64,000 bases of DNA from assembly GCA_011037195.1 (NCBI GenBank), contig JAAEAF010002632.1, forward strand, positions 1 through 64,000, given 5' to 3'. Numbering within the stretch: the first letter of the stretch is position 1; every line of letters starts with the position of its first letter. Below, piece after piece: positions 33,650 to 43,189 of the stretch. The position numbers were made by a program, and so were the translations under genes. This DNA is from Triatoma infestans (taxonomy: Eukaryota > Arthropoda > Insecta > Hemiptera > Reduviidae). A model generated the notes under the pieces. It saw only the letters and a program-made list of their open reading frames with translations, was not told the origin of the DNA and made no database searches.

Positions 33650-34114
33650 GCATATAGGACTATGTGCATATAAATTTATTTTGTATTCATTATATTGTTC
33701 TTTACCAATTTATTTATGGCAGAAGTAGCAAATTCTTTAGTTTATTCAATTTTATACCTTTTTATGATCTTTTTTTAAGCTAAAACACACAACTCTGCGG
33801 ACAGATAAAATCAAACGCAAAAAATGGTTCTCTTTCTTATTTTTTCTTGTAAATAATTGGATAATTTTAATTGTAATAAACATGATTACTACTACTCTAC
33901 ATATTATTGTTCTCCTCACTAATACATGCCACCAAAAATTTGATCAACAGCCGGATGTTGTCTTTTTCTTTAGAGTACTGCTTTGTTAGTGGATTTTATG
34001 TTGTATGTTTTAAACTATTGAAAAACTGAAATAACGTACAATGTCTGAGTCTGAAAATTTAATCTGACTTATGAATAAGTATATCGAAATTTGAAAACCC
34101 CGATATACATTCTA
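33650..34114. other. AT-rich DNA, no gene seen
   Basis: Nothing recognised. Confidence 0.4.
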
Positions 34115-34195
34115 TTTTTACTAAGTATTGCCGATCGTGACAAAATTTCGTAATAGAGTTTTCACCGGAAATACACATTTTGAGGACTCCCTGAG

Positions 34196-34917
34196 TGTTA
34201 AGGTCGCGGCACCTTTGAGATATTAACTTTGCCTCGGTATTTCTAAATTATTATTTCATCGCCCGCATATTTCCCACGCCTCCCTGCCTTTTACCTCTCT
34301 CTTGTTGGTGGGATTGTCGGCGCCTTTTATCTCTCCGGGTTCGCGCCTTACTTATTTTTCCCACACTCTTCAAACGTTCTCTTCCTATAAAATTTCTTCA
34401 CTTGTCTTCAATATCTCGCCAATACAACTTCGTATTCACCGCTTCTTCTTCTTTAGTTATTGTTGTACTGTGAATTCGCCTGTTATTTTTCGCGTCGCTT
34501 TATACGCGCCCATTCGCCTTGTTAATTAATATTAATTCATTTGTGAGTAGTAAAAATCATCTCTCCGCGCCATCACCTTCACGAGGGTATTTCACCTGCG
34601 CCTTAGTGGACTCGCCATCACCCGCCGCTTCAAAACGGCACCATCCGCTTCTAAAGGAGCATTCCAATCCCTCTATGCTCACCTGAGTTCCTTTCTTTCG
34701 CCACCCAAGCACCCACACCCACACGCACACCACATACACACACACACGCGCGTCACCTCTTCCTTTCTCAGCCCGCCATTCGTCTCATCAACCCTTCTTC
34801 GATTCATCACTCACCGTCACCAAAGAGTAAGTCTCTTTTCATTTGTTTTATTATTATTCATTTTTGTTGTTTCACCCGCTACTCGCCATCTCGCCTTGGG
34901 TGTCTGCCGCACCGACA
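34196..34917 (+). mobile_element. Solo LTR of an LTR retrotransposon
   Basis: 722 bp from TGTTAAGGTCGC to CACCGACA, with 5-bp target duplications CTGAG at 34191-34195 and 34918-34922. The TG...CA ends and the 5-bp duplication are typical of Gypsy and BEL/Pao LTRs. It is more GC-rich than its flanks. A GTAAGT splice-donor-like site lies at 34827. Orientation is inferred from the TATA box. The internal region was lost by LTR-LTR recombination, or a full element was never here. Confidence 0.82.
34385..34391 (+). promoter_or_regulatory. TATA box within the solo LTR
   Basis: TATAAAA about 190 bp into the LTR, a normal place for the U3 promoter, preceded by pyrimidine-rich DNA. Activity cannot be judged from sequence. 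Confidence 0.5.
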
Positions 34918-36010
34918 CTGAGTAAGAAAAACTAGCAAATTGCAAAAAGTTTATTTAGGTTCCACCAGGGGACCCGTCAAATAAGGTTCCAGTCAAACGG
35001 AAGTGGCACCTTACTGAATGAATCATCTAGTTTAGGTGATTTTGTTCGAAAACATTCCTGAAGATTTTCTTTAAACTTAGTACATCACAAATACATATAA
35101 AGAGTTATATTTATTTTAAACATTTTCCAGAAAAAAATCATTTTTAGCAGGTTTCTGGGAGGGGTGAAGCTTTAGACTTTCCTCCTCTAAAATGTCAATT
35201 CCGTATACATCATACGATCCCATCATATGTATAATTTTAAAAAAATTTAATGACCTGCTAAAATACCGATTTTGAAGAAAAATGTTTCGTTTTATTCTTC
35301 AGTTTTCTGTGATTTTCTCGACAAAGATAACAACGAGAGTGTCTTTAAACGTGGTAACTACGCCTATAATCCACCTATCAGCTTTGATTGAAAACATTTT
35401 TCGAACCATAGATTTTTACAGCGTTTTTAGGGGGAAGTAAGAAGGTCACGACGCTTCCCTTCAACAAACACGATTTATTAAGTTTATAATCACAAGTTTA
35501 ATTCTCTTCTTACTCCAATTTTCCAAAATTGTAATTGACAAACTTTATAGTTAGTGTACAAAATTTAATGAAATTCGTCTGTGTATTTTTGATGGAGATA
35601 TCACAGAAACTAAAAAAAAAAATTAGTAAAAACGCACTTCCTGTTTAATAATTTTTTTTTTTTGAAACTCGAATTTTTGGCAATCTATTTATTTCTAATT
35701 AATTTTGTCTAGATGGTAGAATTATGTAATCAACCAAGATAACACTTTTGAAGCAAACGTAACCCTACCCCACTCTCAAAAGCCCACTTAAATGAGTTTT
35801 TACCCGGAGAAATTTGCAAATAAGCTTTATAGCGCTTTATATGTGTAGTTCACATGCTTAGTTTAAAAAAAATCGTTGGAGCCGTTAGAACAAAAACAAA
35901 AAATAGCAAAAAACGGAAAAATATTTTTCAGTAAAAACGCACTTCCGGTCATTTGATTTCCTTCAAACTCGGAATTTCAACAACATATTTAATTTTAATT
36001 AATATTATTA

Positions 36011-36251
36011 GGGGAAGGGATTAGCTCAGTGGTAGCGCGCTGGACTAGTAACGCGGAGATCACGGGTTCGAATCCAGCCGTGCTACCTTTAGATTTTCTC
36101 TTCCTAGGAGCCCCTACAGCTCACTGTCCGGTGATGGACAGTGTTGTCTGTAACGGGAGAACACTGTCCGGAGGCCGGCAGTGCACTGAGAAGGCTCCGG
36201 GCGCAAATGGACACACAGATGTTGAGACGCCTTAAAAAAAAAAAAAAAAAA
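36011..36251 (+). mobile_element. SINE family 1, best copy
   Basis: Starts with a tRNA-like head: A box TTAGCTCAGTGG (36021) and B box GGTTCGAATCC (36065), the internal RNA polymerase III promoter. The anticodon-loop CTAGTAA would read AGU (Thr), though its stem no longer pairs. The ~150-bp body has ACAGCTCACTGTCCGG and TGTCCGGAGGCCGGCAGTG; an A tail follows. Target duplications AATTAATATTAT at 35997-36008 and 36252-36263. The LINE that mobilises it is not identified. Confidence 0.9.
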
Positions 36252-36277
36252 AATTAATATTATATTATTATTTAGAT

Positions 36278-36711
36278 CAGGGGTGACCAACCCAAATGAT
36301 CTTGCGGGCCACATTGGAAATGCATCATAACTATGCGGGCCGCATATAAATATACCCCATTTTAGATTTAGACCCACTATAGACATTTGTTTGGAGTGAA
36401 AAAAATGCGCGCGCATCATGAGTTCGCAGAATATAATGTAATTTTTCTACGAACTCATAACTGTAAACTCATAAATAAAACAGGCAATATCTGTCATATA
36501 TTCGCAAGAATATTATTTTAAAATCAAAGTTAATTTTTTCTCGTAATTTCGACAGTTAATTTTTGAATATATGGATGCACAAATAATGCATTTTTTTAAT
36601 AAATTGGTTTTCACTACTCTGGCTATTATAAAAAAATATATTTTGTAGAAGTCTGATGAATCTAGCGGGCCGTAATAATGTTCAAGGCGGGCCGGGGGTT
36701 GGCCACCCTTG
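36278..36711 (+). mobile_element. hAT MITE
   Basis: 434 bp with exact 8-bp duplications ATTTAGAT (36270-36277 and 36712-36719). Termini CAGGGGTGACCAACCC and, in reverse, CAAGGGTGGCCAACCCCC, with subterminal GCGGGCCACATTGG and CGGGCCGT blocks typical of non-autonomous hAT elements. Non-coding. Confidence 0.9.
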
Positions 36712-37110
36712 ATTTAGATGACAAAATTGTATAATAAACTGAAATAGTACTTTATAGGACAGCCTAACCCCCACCACTCTCCCAAAAATGCCCTTAAATG
36801 CATTTTCCCGGGATAAATGTTTCAAATAAAATAAATTGTAGATCTTTGTATATGCAGTTAATATATTATAAGTTTAATCAAAATTTTGGAGCCATTTTTG
36901 AGAAAATTGCAAAAAAAAAAAGTAAAAAAAAAAAAAATATTGAGTAATGTGGTACTTCCGGTTGAGGAATTTTCGTTATTGGGCTATGCTGTTCACATAT
37001 ATATAGATACACATCCAAACCGAAAATATGAATTGGTTTCAAACGCAGCGGCTCACAAAGAGGATATAAAAGGCCGTGTTAGAAGTAAACTTGTAAATAA
37101 TTAAATCTGC

Positions 37111-37780
37111 CTTGTTCACGATCTTTTATGAACAGTTATTCAAAAATAAAATACAACTATTATTAAGAACAAAAATTAATTTTTGGTCCACAAGTCAATT
37201 ATATTTCAGAGAAACTCAAATATGAAAAAATGTCATAAGGCAGCTAGATAAAGAAAATATAAAAACAAGGAAGCTTTAGATAAATGAAACTATAAAAAAA
37301 TGAAAAAATCTAATTAAATATATATAAAACTACTAAGAAAAGAAATGCGTGGTTGAATTAAATTATTCTAAACCTATCAAGAGTTCTCATATACACATTG
37401 CCTCAGGGAATGTTCTGAAAACAAGAACTGAATATGAAATATTTCAAATTTAATTTCCAAAACATTGCTCTGAAGAAACAAAAAAAAAAAATATTCGCGT
37501 ATATTAAAATAAGCAATTTTATTTGGTATGTATTTCAGAGAAGTTCATTTATATTTGATATATCTAGAATTCCAAATTAGAAATATATATATATATATAA
37601 GTTACAATGTTTACATACATTTATTTAGGCTACTATAAAAAAAGATGGTGTAGATAATACATGTATATCTGGAATATGGCCTGTGTTGTAGTGGCGCTAT
37701 CTTTCTCAACTAACAAAGTTTATAGCAGCAATTTAAATTTAAACCTAACTGACAAATCCAAATGCATTCCAAGTGTCTTA
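37111..37780. other. AT-rich DNA, no gene seen
   Basis: Nothing coding recognised; a (TA)n run at 37584-37598. Confidence 0.4.
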
Positions 37781-38015
37781 AGAATGTGGTGTGAAACACT
37801 CACATGACTTTCTCTTACTGGAATTTACATGGTTATAACTGAGTATTTCTCTCTTCAAGGCTGTAATTCTTATTACATGTTTAACTGTCTTCAATTTACA
37901 TGAAATAGACAATCTAAACTTTATAAAACAATTTTTTATGAAAAAACCGTTAAGATCCATCCCTACCCTCAAACTCCCCTTTAAATGAATCTTCTCGGAG
38001 AAACGTTTCATATAA
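37781..38015 (-). repeat. Family A fragments, 3' terminus in reverse
   Basis: GTGGTGTGAAACACTCACAT, GACTTTCTCTTACTGG at 37786-37820 is the reversed terminus with its hairpin. 37950-38010 carries CCCCTTTAAATGAATCTTCTC and GAGAAACGTTTCATATAAAA, a reversed unit. Confidence 0.6.
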
Positions 38016-38059
38016 AAGTGATAGACAGAATTCTGTTTACGAGTATAGTTTAGTGCAAC

Positions 38060-38290
38060 ACCAAGATTAGAGAAAAACCATCGTCTTAGTCGTTATGGCG
38101 TGTTTGTGTGGAGAGTGGAAATACAGGGGCAGTGGGGATTAGGGGATTAGAATGAGAAGATAATTTGGAATGAAATTTTAGGTAGCGCGATTTGGCTAAA
38201 GTGGTGACGAAGGGAATTATTAGGTCAGTGTAGATAGTGAGGTTAGAGACGTAGAAAGGTGTATTGACGATGGTAAAATGATAAAACTAA
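38060..38290 (-). pseudogene. Jockey C-terminal fragment
   Basis: On the minus strand NTPFYVSNLTIYTDLIIPFV, then SRYLKFHSKLSSHSN, aligns with the copies at 38.9-39.7 and 15.2-16.3 kb. No start or end of the element is preserved. Confidence 0.7.
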
Positions 38291-38369
38291 AGTTATATTT
38301 CCGGATTTTCTGAGTGCGTAAACTGATTTTAGTCTGTGCAAGTCTGAGCTATTATACTGTTTATCAAGA

Positions 38370-38774
38370 ATTTTTTTTTTGTAAGGCACACTGGGTGGGC
38401 GGTCCCTGGGCTCTCGCGCATACCCGCCCGTATAGAAGCCCTATCCTAAATGATGCCCCTAACGCAGAGCGTGACGCCCTGAAACAATAGAAATGAACTT
38501 AACCTAGCTAATCCTAATCCTAATAGGTCCCCCAGTACTCGATATTCCTGAGGGGATGAAGAACCTAAGCTAACCCTATCCAATCTATCTTTCCCTCATC
38601 CAATATAGTTAAAATTTATTTACACCCTTCCACTCTAAGCTCGTCCATTCAACCATTCACACTCTTACGCCCCTCAGTACTCAAATTCCTGGGGGGTACG
38701 AGAAACCCTACATCTAATCTTACAAACTAGCCTAAAACTAAGGTCATAACTACACCGCTATAACTAAACCTTCC
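38370..38774 (-). mobile_element. Retroposed sequence of unknown origin
   Basis: 405 bp flanked by exact 14-bp duplications ACTGTTTATCAAGA (38356-38369 and 38775-38788), with a T11 run at its left end, i.e. a poly-A tail on the minus strand. It has no tRNA boxes and no open frame. Inside it two similar ~60-bp segments occur (CCCAGTACTCGATATTCCTG and CTCAGTACTCAAATTCCTGG). Could be a SINE with an unusual head or a retroposed transcript. Confidence 0.75.
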
Positions 38775-38822
38775 ACTGTTTATCAAGATATCTGTTTAGT
38801 CCAGTCTGTGTTATTATCAAGA

Positions 38823-38860
38823 CATCCTGATGACGGACGTACGCCCGAAACCGGTCCATG
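38823..38860 (+). ncRNA. Hammerhead ribozyme-like motif
   Basis: CATC, CTGATGA at 38827-38833 (the classical core), an extra C, a GG(A)CG/CG(C)CC helix II with one mismatch, GAA at 38847-38849, ACCGGT at 38850-38855, C, then CATG where GATG is expected. Helix I has lost pairing. Confidence 0.5.
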
Positions 38861-38899
38861 AAACACAAAATGAAGCAAGCAGCAGCCTATCATAGAAAA

Positions 38900-39715
38900 T
38901 AGCTTTAATGCTCTGTAGATTTAACCTTTATTCCTCTACATATCTACATCAACCAGCTCTGTTCACCATATCTTCATAGTCACCGAAAGTTAAACCGAAA
39001 AACCCTTCCCATTCAATTTAACCATAATTTTATCCCAATTGTAACTCAAATCCGCTATCTCGGACTCCAACTAAACAGACGATTAACATGGAACGCTCAC
39101 ACTCGACTCAAACGAAATGAACCAAATCGATAAAGAATGGCTAAAAAAAAACACTAGACAGAGCGACAAAACTTACAATGCACAACAAAAGACAACATAC
39201 AATTTCTTACTAGCTCCTATTTGGACATACGGACTCGAATTATGCGCAACTGCCAAAAACATAAACCAGTATCGCATTCTATCCCTACAGCCTAAATTCC
39301 TACGCGCCATCGTCAATGCACGCTTCTACGTCTCTAACACCTCACCTAAAAATTCCCTTCGTCTCCACTTTGGTAGCCAAATCGCGCTACCTAAAATTCC
39401 ATTCCAAATTATCTTCTCATTCAAATCTCCTAATCCAAGCCCTCTGTACTTCCACTCTCCCTACAAACCCGCCAAGACGACTAAGACGTCAAAGGCCGCG
39501 CGACCATCTAAATACATAACGGCGGCTGTCTTGCGATACAGTGTACACACTAAGGCCATAATGGCGTATTACGACTGCTATCGCTGGATAGCCGTCGTTC
39601 ACCAGGGTGTGCGCGCTAACCAACGCGCATACTTTCATTTTCATTATTTATCATATTTACTTGTTGCATGATTACTGTGCAGTTGTAAAAATCTTAAAAT
39701 AAATAAATAAAAAAA
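38900..39715 (+). mobile_element. Jockey-clade LINE, 3' part
   Basis: Frames give RYLGLQLNRRLTWNAHTRLK, then from 39200 APIWTYGLELCATAKN and FLRAIVNARFYVSN, and from 39350 KIPFVSTLVAKSRYLKFHSK. The RT active site is not included. 3' end has AATAAATAAATAAAAAA at 39700. One frameshift near 39350. Confidence 0.78.
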
Positions 39716-39727
39716 TAATTTTTTCAT

Positions 39728-39825
39728 AGCAAAACAAGGCAAAGGTGTGGGCGATTTCGACCTCGTCATCCAATCAATCCAATCACACGCATGAAAGGGG
39801 AAATTAAGTTCCACAAAACAAATAG
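39728..39825 (-). repeat. Possible tRNA-like repeat (family 3)
   Basis: Relative of 18834-18905: GACGAGGTCGAAATCGCCC near the B-box position and CTTAATTTCCCCTTTC on the minus strand. Weak. Confidence 0.3.
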
Positions 39826-39829
39826 ACAT

Positions 39830-40870
39830 TACTATTTAGGTCTTGCTTTATACGATCAATATAAATACGATACTAAATAAAGCTTTCAAATTTTTAAAAC
39901 AAATGACACTTGCAATAAGAGAGAAAGTAGTTCGATATTTTCACAAACACCCCTCCCTCAATAATTAAATCAATAAATTAATGTTTAAACCAAAAACAAT
40001 ACCATCAACGAAACTATGATACTTAAAAAAAAAAAAAACATAAAACATTCCTATTTTAAACTTATGTATCACAATGAATAAATAATATATAAACTATCAC
40101 ATAAATAAAAATAGAAGTTTTTCATGACTATCATTTATTTAAATAAATAATCTCGGTTAAATTTTTGCAAGCAATAAAAATTGAGAGTAAAAAAGAAAAA
40201 GCCCTCATATAATATTTAGTAAATATGCATAGAATTTTAGAAATAAAGTGTTATATAAATTTCTGTTATACATTTTTTATTTAGGTCAAATCTTAATTTT
40301 ACATATATATATATATATATATATATGTTTGTGCGTTGGTTTATTCAAAAAAACTAGAGATATAGGAGGCCGCTTTAATCTTTTTATGTAAATTATGAGG
40401 TGTTCTTTAAAAAAAAAAACGTTAAATTACAAGTATTTTGGGCTAAAACCGAAATTAAGTGGTAACTATTAAAATAATAGTTAAACTGTAATGCAAATTA
40501 TCCATACAGTTATGAAAAATTATGTTAATGTAATAAAAACAAATTATCTTGTAAATATGTTAATTTTAATTTTATAGAATCATTTGTTAAATGCTAATGA
40601 ATTCTAAAAAAAAAAGTAAAACCGTTTAAATATAAGCCAGGTTATCCTGTCTAATCGATTTCTAAAAAATTTAAATCACAAAGTCTAATTTAAACACTTA
40701 CACAACTTTTATTCTTTGGCAATTTTCACAGTTGTGAATAATCAATTTTTGTTAAAACTCAGAAATTTTTTATCAAACATTTAATTTCCTTAAAGTCTAA
40801 CTTTTTTCGGAAAAATATGAAATCAATTTTTCAATGAATGGGGCAGTTTTTGAAAAAAAAATTGTCCACA
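39830..40870. other. AT-rich DNA, no gene seen
   Basis: No coding similarity. A (TA)n run at 40302-40326. Confidence 0.4.
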
Positions 40871-40884
40871 AAATGAAAACCAAT

Positions 40885-41152
40885 CTCTCCCTCCCTATGG
40901 CGCAGCAGCCCATGAAGGGCCAAGGCTTGCCAGACGGCAATTTGAATAGGGAGCAGGGCGAATGGTAAGCTCGCCGCAGTTCCCACCCACGCGGTTTAGT
41001 TCCGGCCTTCGCTACCTAGGGCGCTACTAACTGTAGCTTCCCACTTTTCATCACGATGCTGGGTCAAAACCGACTTTGCCCTCACGGGAATCGACCCCTG
41101 AACTCTCGCACAAAAGGCGAGTGCGCGAGCCACTACACCAACGCGTGAGGGC
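40885..41152 (-). mobile_element. tRNA-derived SINE (SINE family 2)
   Basis: On the minus strand the head is a complete tRNA-like fold: GCCCTCACG pairs with CGTGAGGGC, an A-box-like GTTGGTGTAGTGGCTCG and B box GGTCGATTCCC; the anticodon loop CTTTTGT reads UUU (Lys). The body contains GTAGCGCCCTAGGTAGCG and CCTTGGCCCTTCATGGGCTG; it ends in a purine-rich tail, not poly-A. Duplications AATGAAAAC(C/T)AAT at 40872-40884 and 41153-41165. Confidence 0.87.
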
Positions 41153-41194
41153 AATGAAAACTAATATTCCAGTAAAATCAATTTCCCCAGGTAC

Positions 41195-41432
41195 ATGTTT
41201 CAAAGCTAGAGATCATTTTTGCAACCAAGCTTCTGTTCCAGACAGACCAGTTTCCTTCTGCCTGGAGCCATCAGAAATAACAGCAAATAATGCCATTACT
41301 TTCCTCCATTAGCCAGCCTTTTGAGGATGTTCTCTCCTAAAATGCTAATACTGATCTCGTAACCCACCTCATATCCCAAATTCTTAGTCTTCTCATCAAT
41401 TTTGAAAAGAAGAAGTTTGTTCGCAAAAGATA
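41195..41432 (-). pseudogene. LINE family 2, internal RNase H fragment
   Basis: Reverse complement of 43515-43705. On the minus strand it reads KIDEKTKNLGYEVGYEISI, LKRLANGGK and APGRRKLV/DGSRQKETG in different frames, the start of the RNase H domain. Both ends of the element are missing and the piece is embedded in family A DNA. Confidence 0.7.
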
Positions 41433-41760
41433 TTTATGTGTGTAGATAATAACGAAGTTTAAAGTAAATGCAGTTTTCGAGGAAATCATGAAAAACTGAG
41501 AAAAAAAAATTGAGTAAAGTCGCATTTCTGATTGATGGATTTTGCCTGAAATCTTCCGTGTCTGATGCTGCAGTTGTATTCCTAAACGGAATACCAAGTT
41601 TGTGCTTCCTACGACTTTACGTTTTTGAAATATTCTATTCATACACCACAACCCAATCGATAACAACTTTTTTTTTCGTATTGGGGGGGGAGGAACCCGA
41701 AACATGTAGTTCCAGTGAAAACTAAAGTTTCCGGTAAACTATTTAAAGTTAAATTAAATG
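41433..41760. repeat. Family A fragments
   Basis: CAGTTTTCGAGGAAATCATG, GTCGCATTTCTGATTGATGG, GTATTGGGGGGGGAGGAACC and TAGTTCCAGTGAAAAC are family A blocks. Confidence 0.5.
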
Positions 41761-42514
41761 TAGTAGTTCTGCTCATTCTCTTTCCTTGTAAACATATTAT
41801 ATAAAATTTTATTTTTAGTGCGTTAATTCACCAGGATAGCATTCTTAGCATAAAACACAGCATTCAAACTCACAATAACAATTTTTTTTTTGTATGAACA
41901 AAACGCAGTCATAAAATAAACAATTAAAAAAAAAACGCGACTTGACTAAAGGAAAAAAAGGACTAGAAATATAAAAGAGAAAAGAAGAAACCATAGTAAC
42001 TATGGTTCAAGTTGTAAATAAACTTTTGACGTCAGTAGTCAATATGCGCAAAAAATACGATCTTTACCACAATATTTAAAGAGATGCAGTAGTAGTAGTA
42101 GTAGAAGTTGTATTATGTGTAAACCAACCACAAGGTTGTAAATTTATAACCAACATCACTTGTATTTAATGGTTTGTAAAAACGTTGGGAACAAGGGAGG
42201 CGGGAGAGTGATTCTGAATGATAATAAAAAATACAGACAACTTAACGTTATTGCATAGATAATGTATGTGTTTATATTATTGTATACTGTATATTGTAAA
42301 TGACATATTTTATATAACTTTAATTGAGTGTAACTAGTTTTTTATTAATGGTAATAAATATATATAAATTGATGTCAAATAGAATAATGTTTTCAATAAT
42401 ACTCATTATAGCATTACAGTAATGCGTCTCATTTAGTCAAACCAAATTAAAATAATAGCGACAGTTAAACTGCAATGAAATCTTGCAAAGAAAAATCTAG
42501 TTTCTGAAAAAATA
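41761..42514. other. AT-rich DNA, no gene seen
   Basis: (AGT)n trinucleotide run at 42090-42107. Nothing coding. Confidence 0.4.
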
Positions 42515-42526
42515 AGCACTACTTTC

Positions 42527-42745
42527 AGCCCTCACACGTTGGTCTTGTGGCTAGCGCACTCATCTTTAGTGCGAGAATTCAGGGTTTGATTCCCATGAGG
42601 GCAAAATCGGCCAGCATCGTGATAAAAAGTGGGAAGCTACAGTTAGTAGCGCCCTAGGTAGCGAAGGGCGGAACAGCATAGGAACTATTCAAATCGCCGT
42701 CTGGTAAGCCTTGGCCCTTCATGGGCTGTTGCACCATAGAGCCTC
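42527..42745 (+). mobile_element. SINE family 2, second copy
   Basis: CCCTCACACGTTGGTC head, B box GGTTTGATTCCC, body with AGTAGCGCCCTAGGTAGCGA and TGGCCCTTCATGGGCTGTTG. Anticodon loop CTTTAGT. Duplications AGCACT(A/G)CTTTC at 42515-42526 and 42746-42757. 219 bp, somewhat shorter than the 40.9-kb copy. Confidence 0.88.
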
Positions 42746-42949
42746 AGCACTGCTTTCTCTTAACTGCAATTATTATAATCCTAATTGACAAAATTTCCCA
42801 TAAAACTGGAATTTATACTATACTTTTAGCCAAGACTTAATATTATTTATTTATAATCACGTGTGATAGAAATCATATTTGGTTTTAGGACAAAAGGACT
42901 ATCTAAAGGACAACTAAGCAGTATGACAGCGTTCACAGTCTGCCCCTTG

Positions 42950-43180
42950 ATAAAATTTATGCGTAACTCACAGTTTTCCAGAATATCCCTAAAATCAATT
43001 TTTCTAGGACAATATTTCAAATAAAAGTGAAAGGCCTATATTTATGTAGTTAGCGTGCGAAGTTTTAAAAAAAATCTTTGGAAGAGACATTTTTTGTGAA
43101 AATCGCGAAAAAATTTGGTAAATCGTGCAGTAATTTTGTACAAAACTTTAGTCACAGATTTGAAGTTAAATAATGTTAGG
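42950..43180 (+). repeat. Family A unit
   Basis: ACTCACAGTTTTCCAGAAT, ATCAATTTTTCTAGGACAAT, GTTAGCGTGCGAAGTTTT and TCGCGAAAAAATTTGG follow the unit order. Confidence 0.5.
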
Positions 43181-43189
43181 GATCTCATC

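Larger units (their letters stand above)
34115..35465 (+). repeat. Family A copy, forward, split by a solo LTR
   Basis: Starts AAGTATTGCCGATCGTGAC and GAGTTTTCACCGGAAATAC (34150-34180). It resumes after the LTR at 34923 with the block equivalent to GAGTCCGAAAAAGTAG, then two internal units (34990-35460) with ACGGAAGTGGCACC and TTTTCTTTAAACTTAG. Confidence 0.65.
35480..37110 (-). repeat. Family A copy, reverse, with two insertions
   Basis: Begins with the 3' end in reverse (CTTCTTACTCCAATTTTCC at 35505) and continues through units with GCACTTCCTGTTTAATA, GCACTTCCGGTCATTTG and, after the insertions, GTACTTCCGGTTGAGG at 36951. It lies tail-to-tail with the forward copy ending at 35465. The SINE (36011) and hAT MITE (36278) interrupt it. 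Confidence 0.65.
38300..38890 (+). repeat. HHR family 1 copy, split by a retroposed sequence
   Basis: Two partial left pieces (AGTCTGTGCAAGTCTGAG at 38333, CAGTCTGTGTTATTATCAAG at 38802) followed by the ribozyme-like centre and ACACAAAATGAAGCAAGCAG. The sequence at 38370-38774 interrupts it. The element lies between two Jockey fragments in opposite orientation. Confidence 0.65.

Noticed and set aside
34557..34745. 62-residue frame in the solo LTR
   Set aside because: GC-richer LTR with no coding similarity; the frame contains a (CA)n repeat.
36011..36083. A functional tRNA-Thr gene
   Set aside because: A and B boxes are good, but the anticodon stem does not pair and the sequence continues into a SINE body with a tail and target duplications.
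36029..36235. 68-residue frame in the SINE
   Set aside because: It spans the tRNA-like head and SINE body, which are non-coding.
41080..41152. A functional tRNA-Lys gene on the minus strand
   Set aside because: The tRNA-like fold is fused to a SINE body and flanked by duplications; a second diverged copy exists at 42527.
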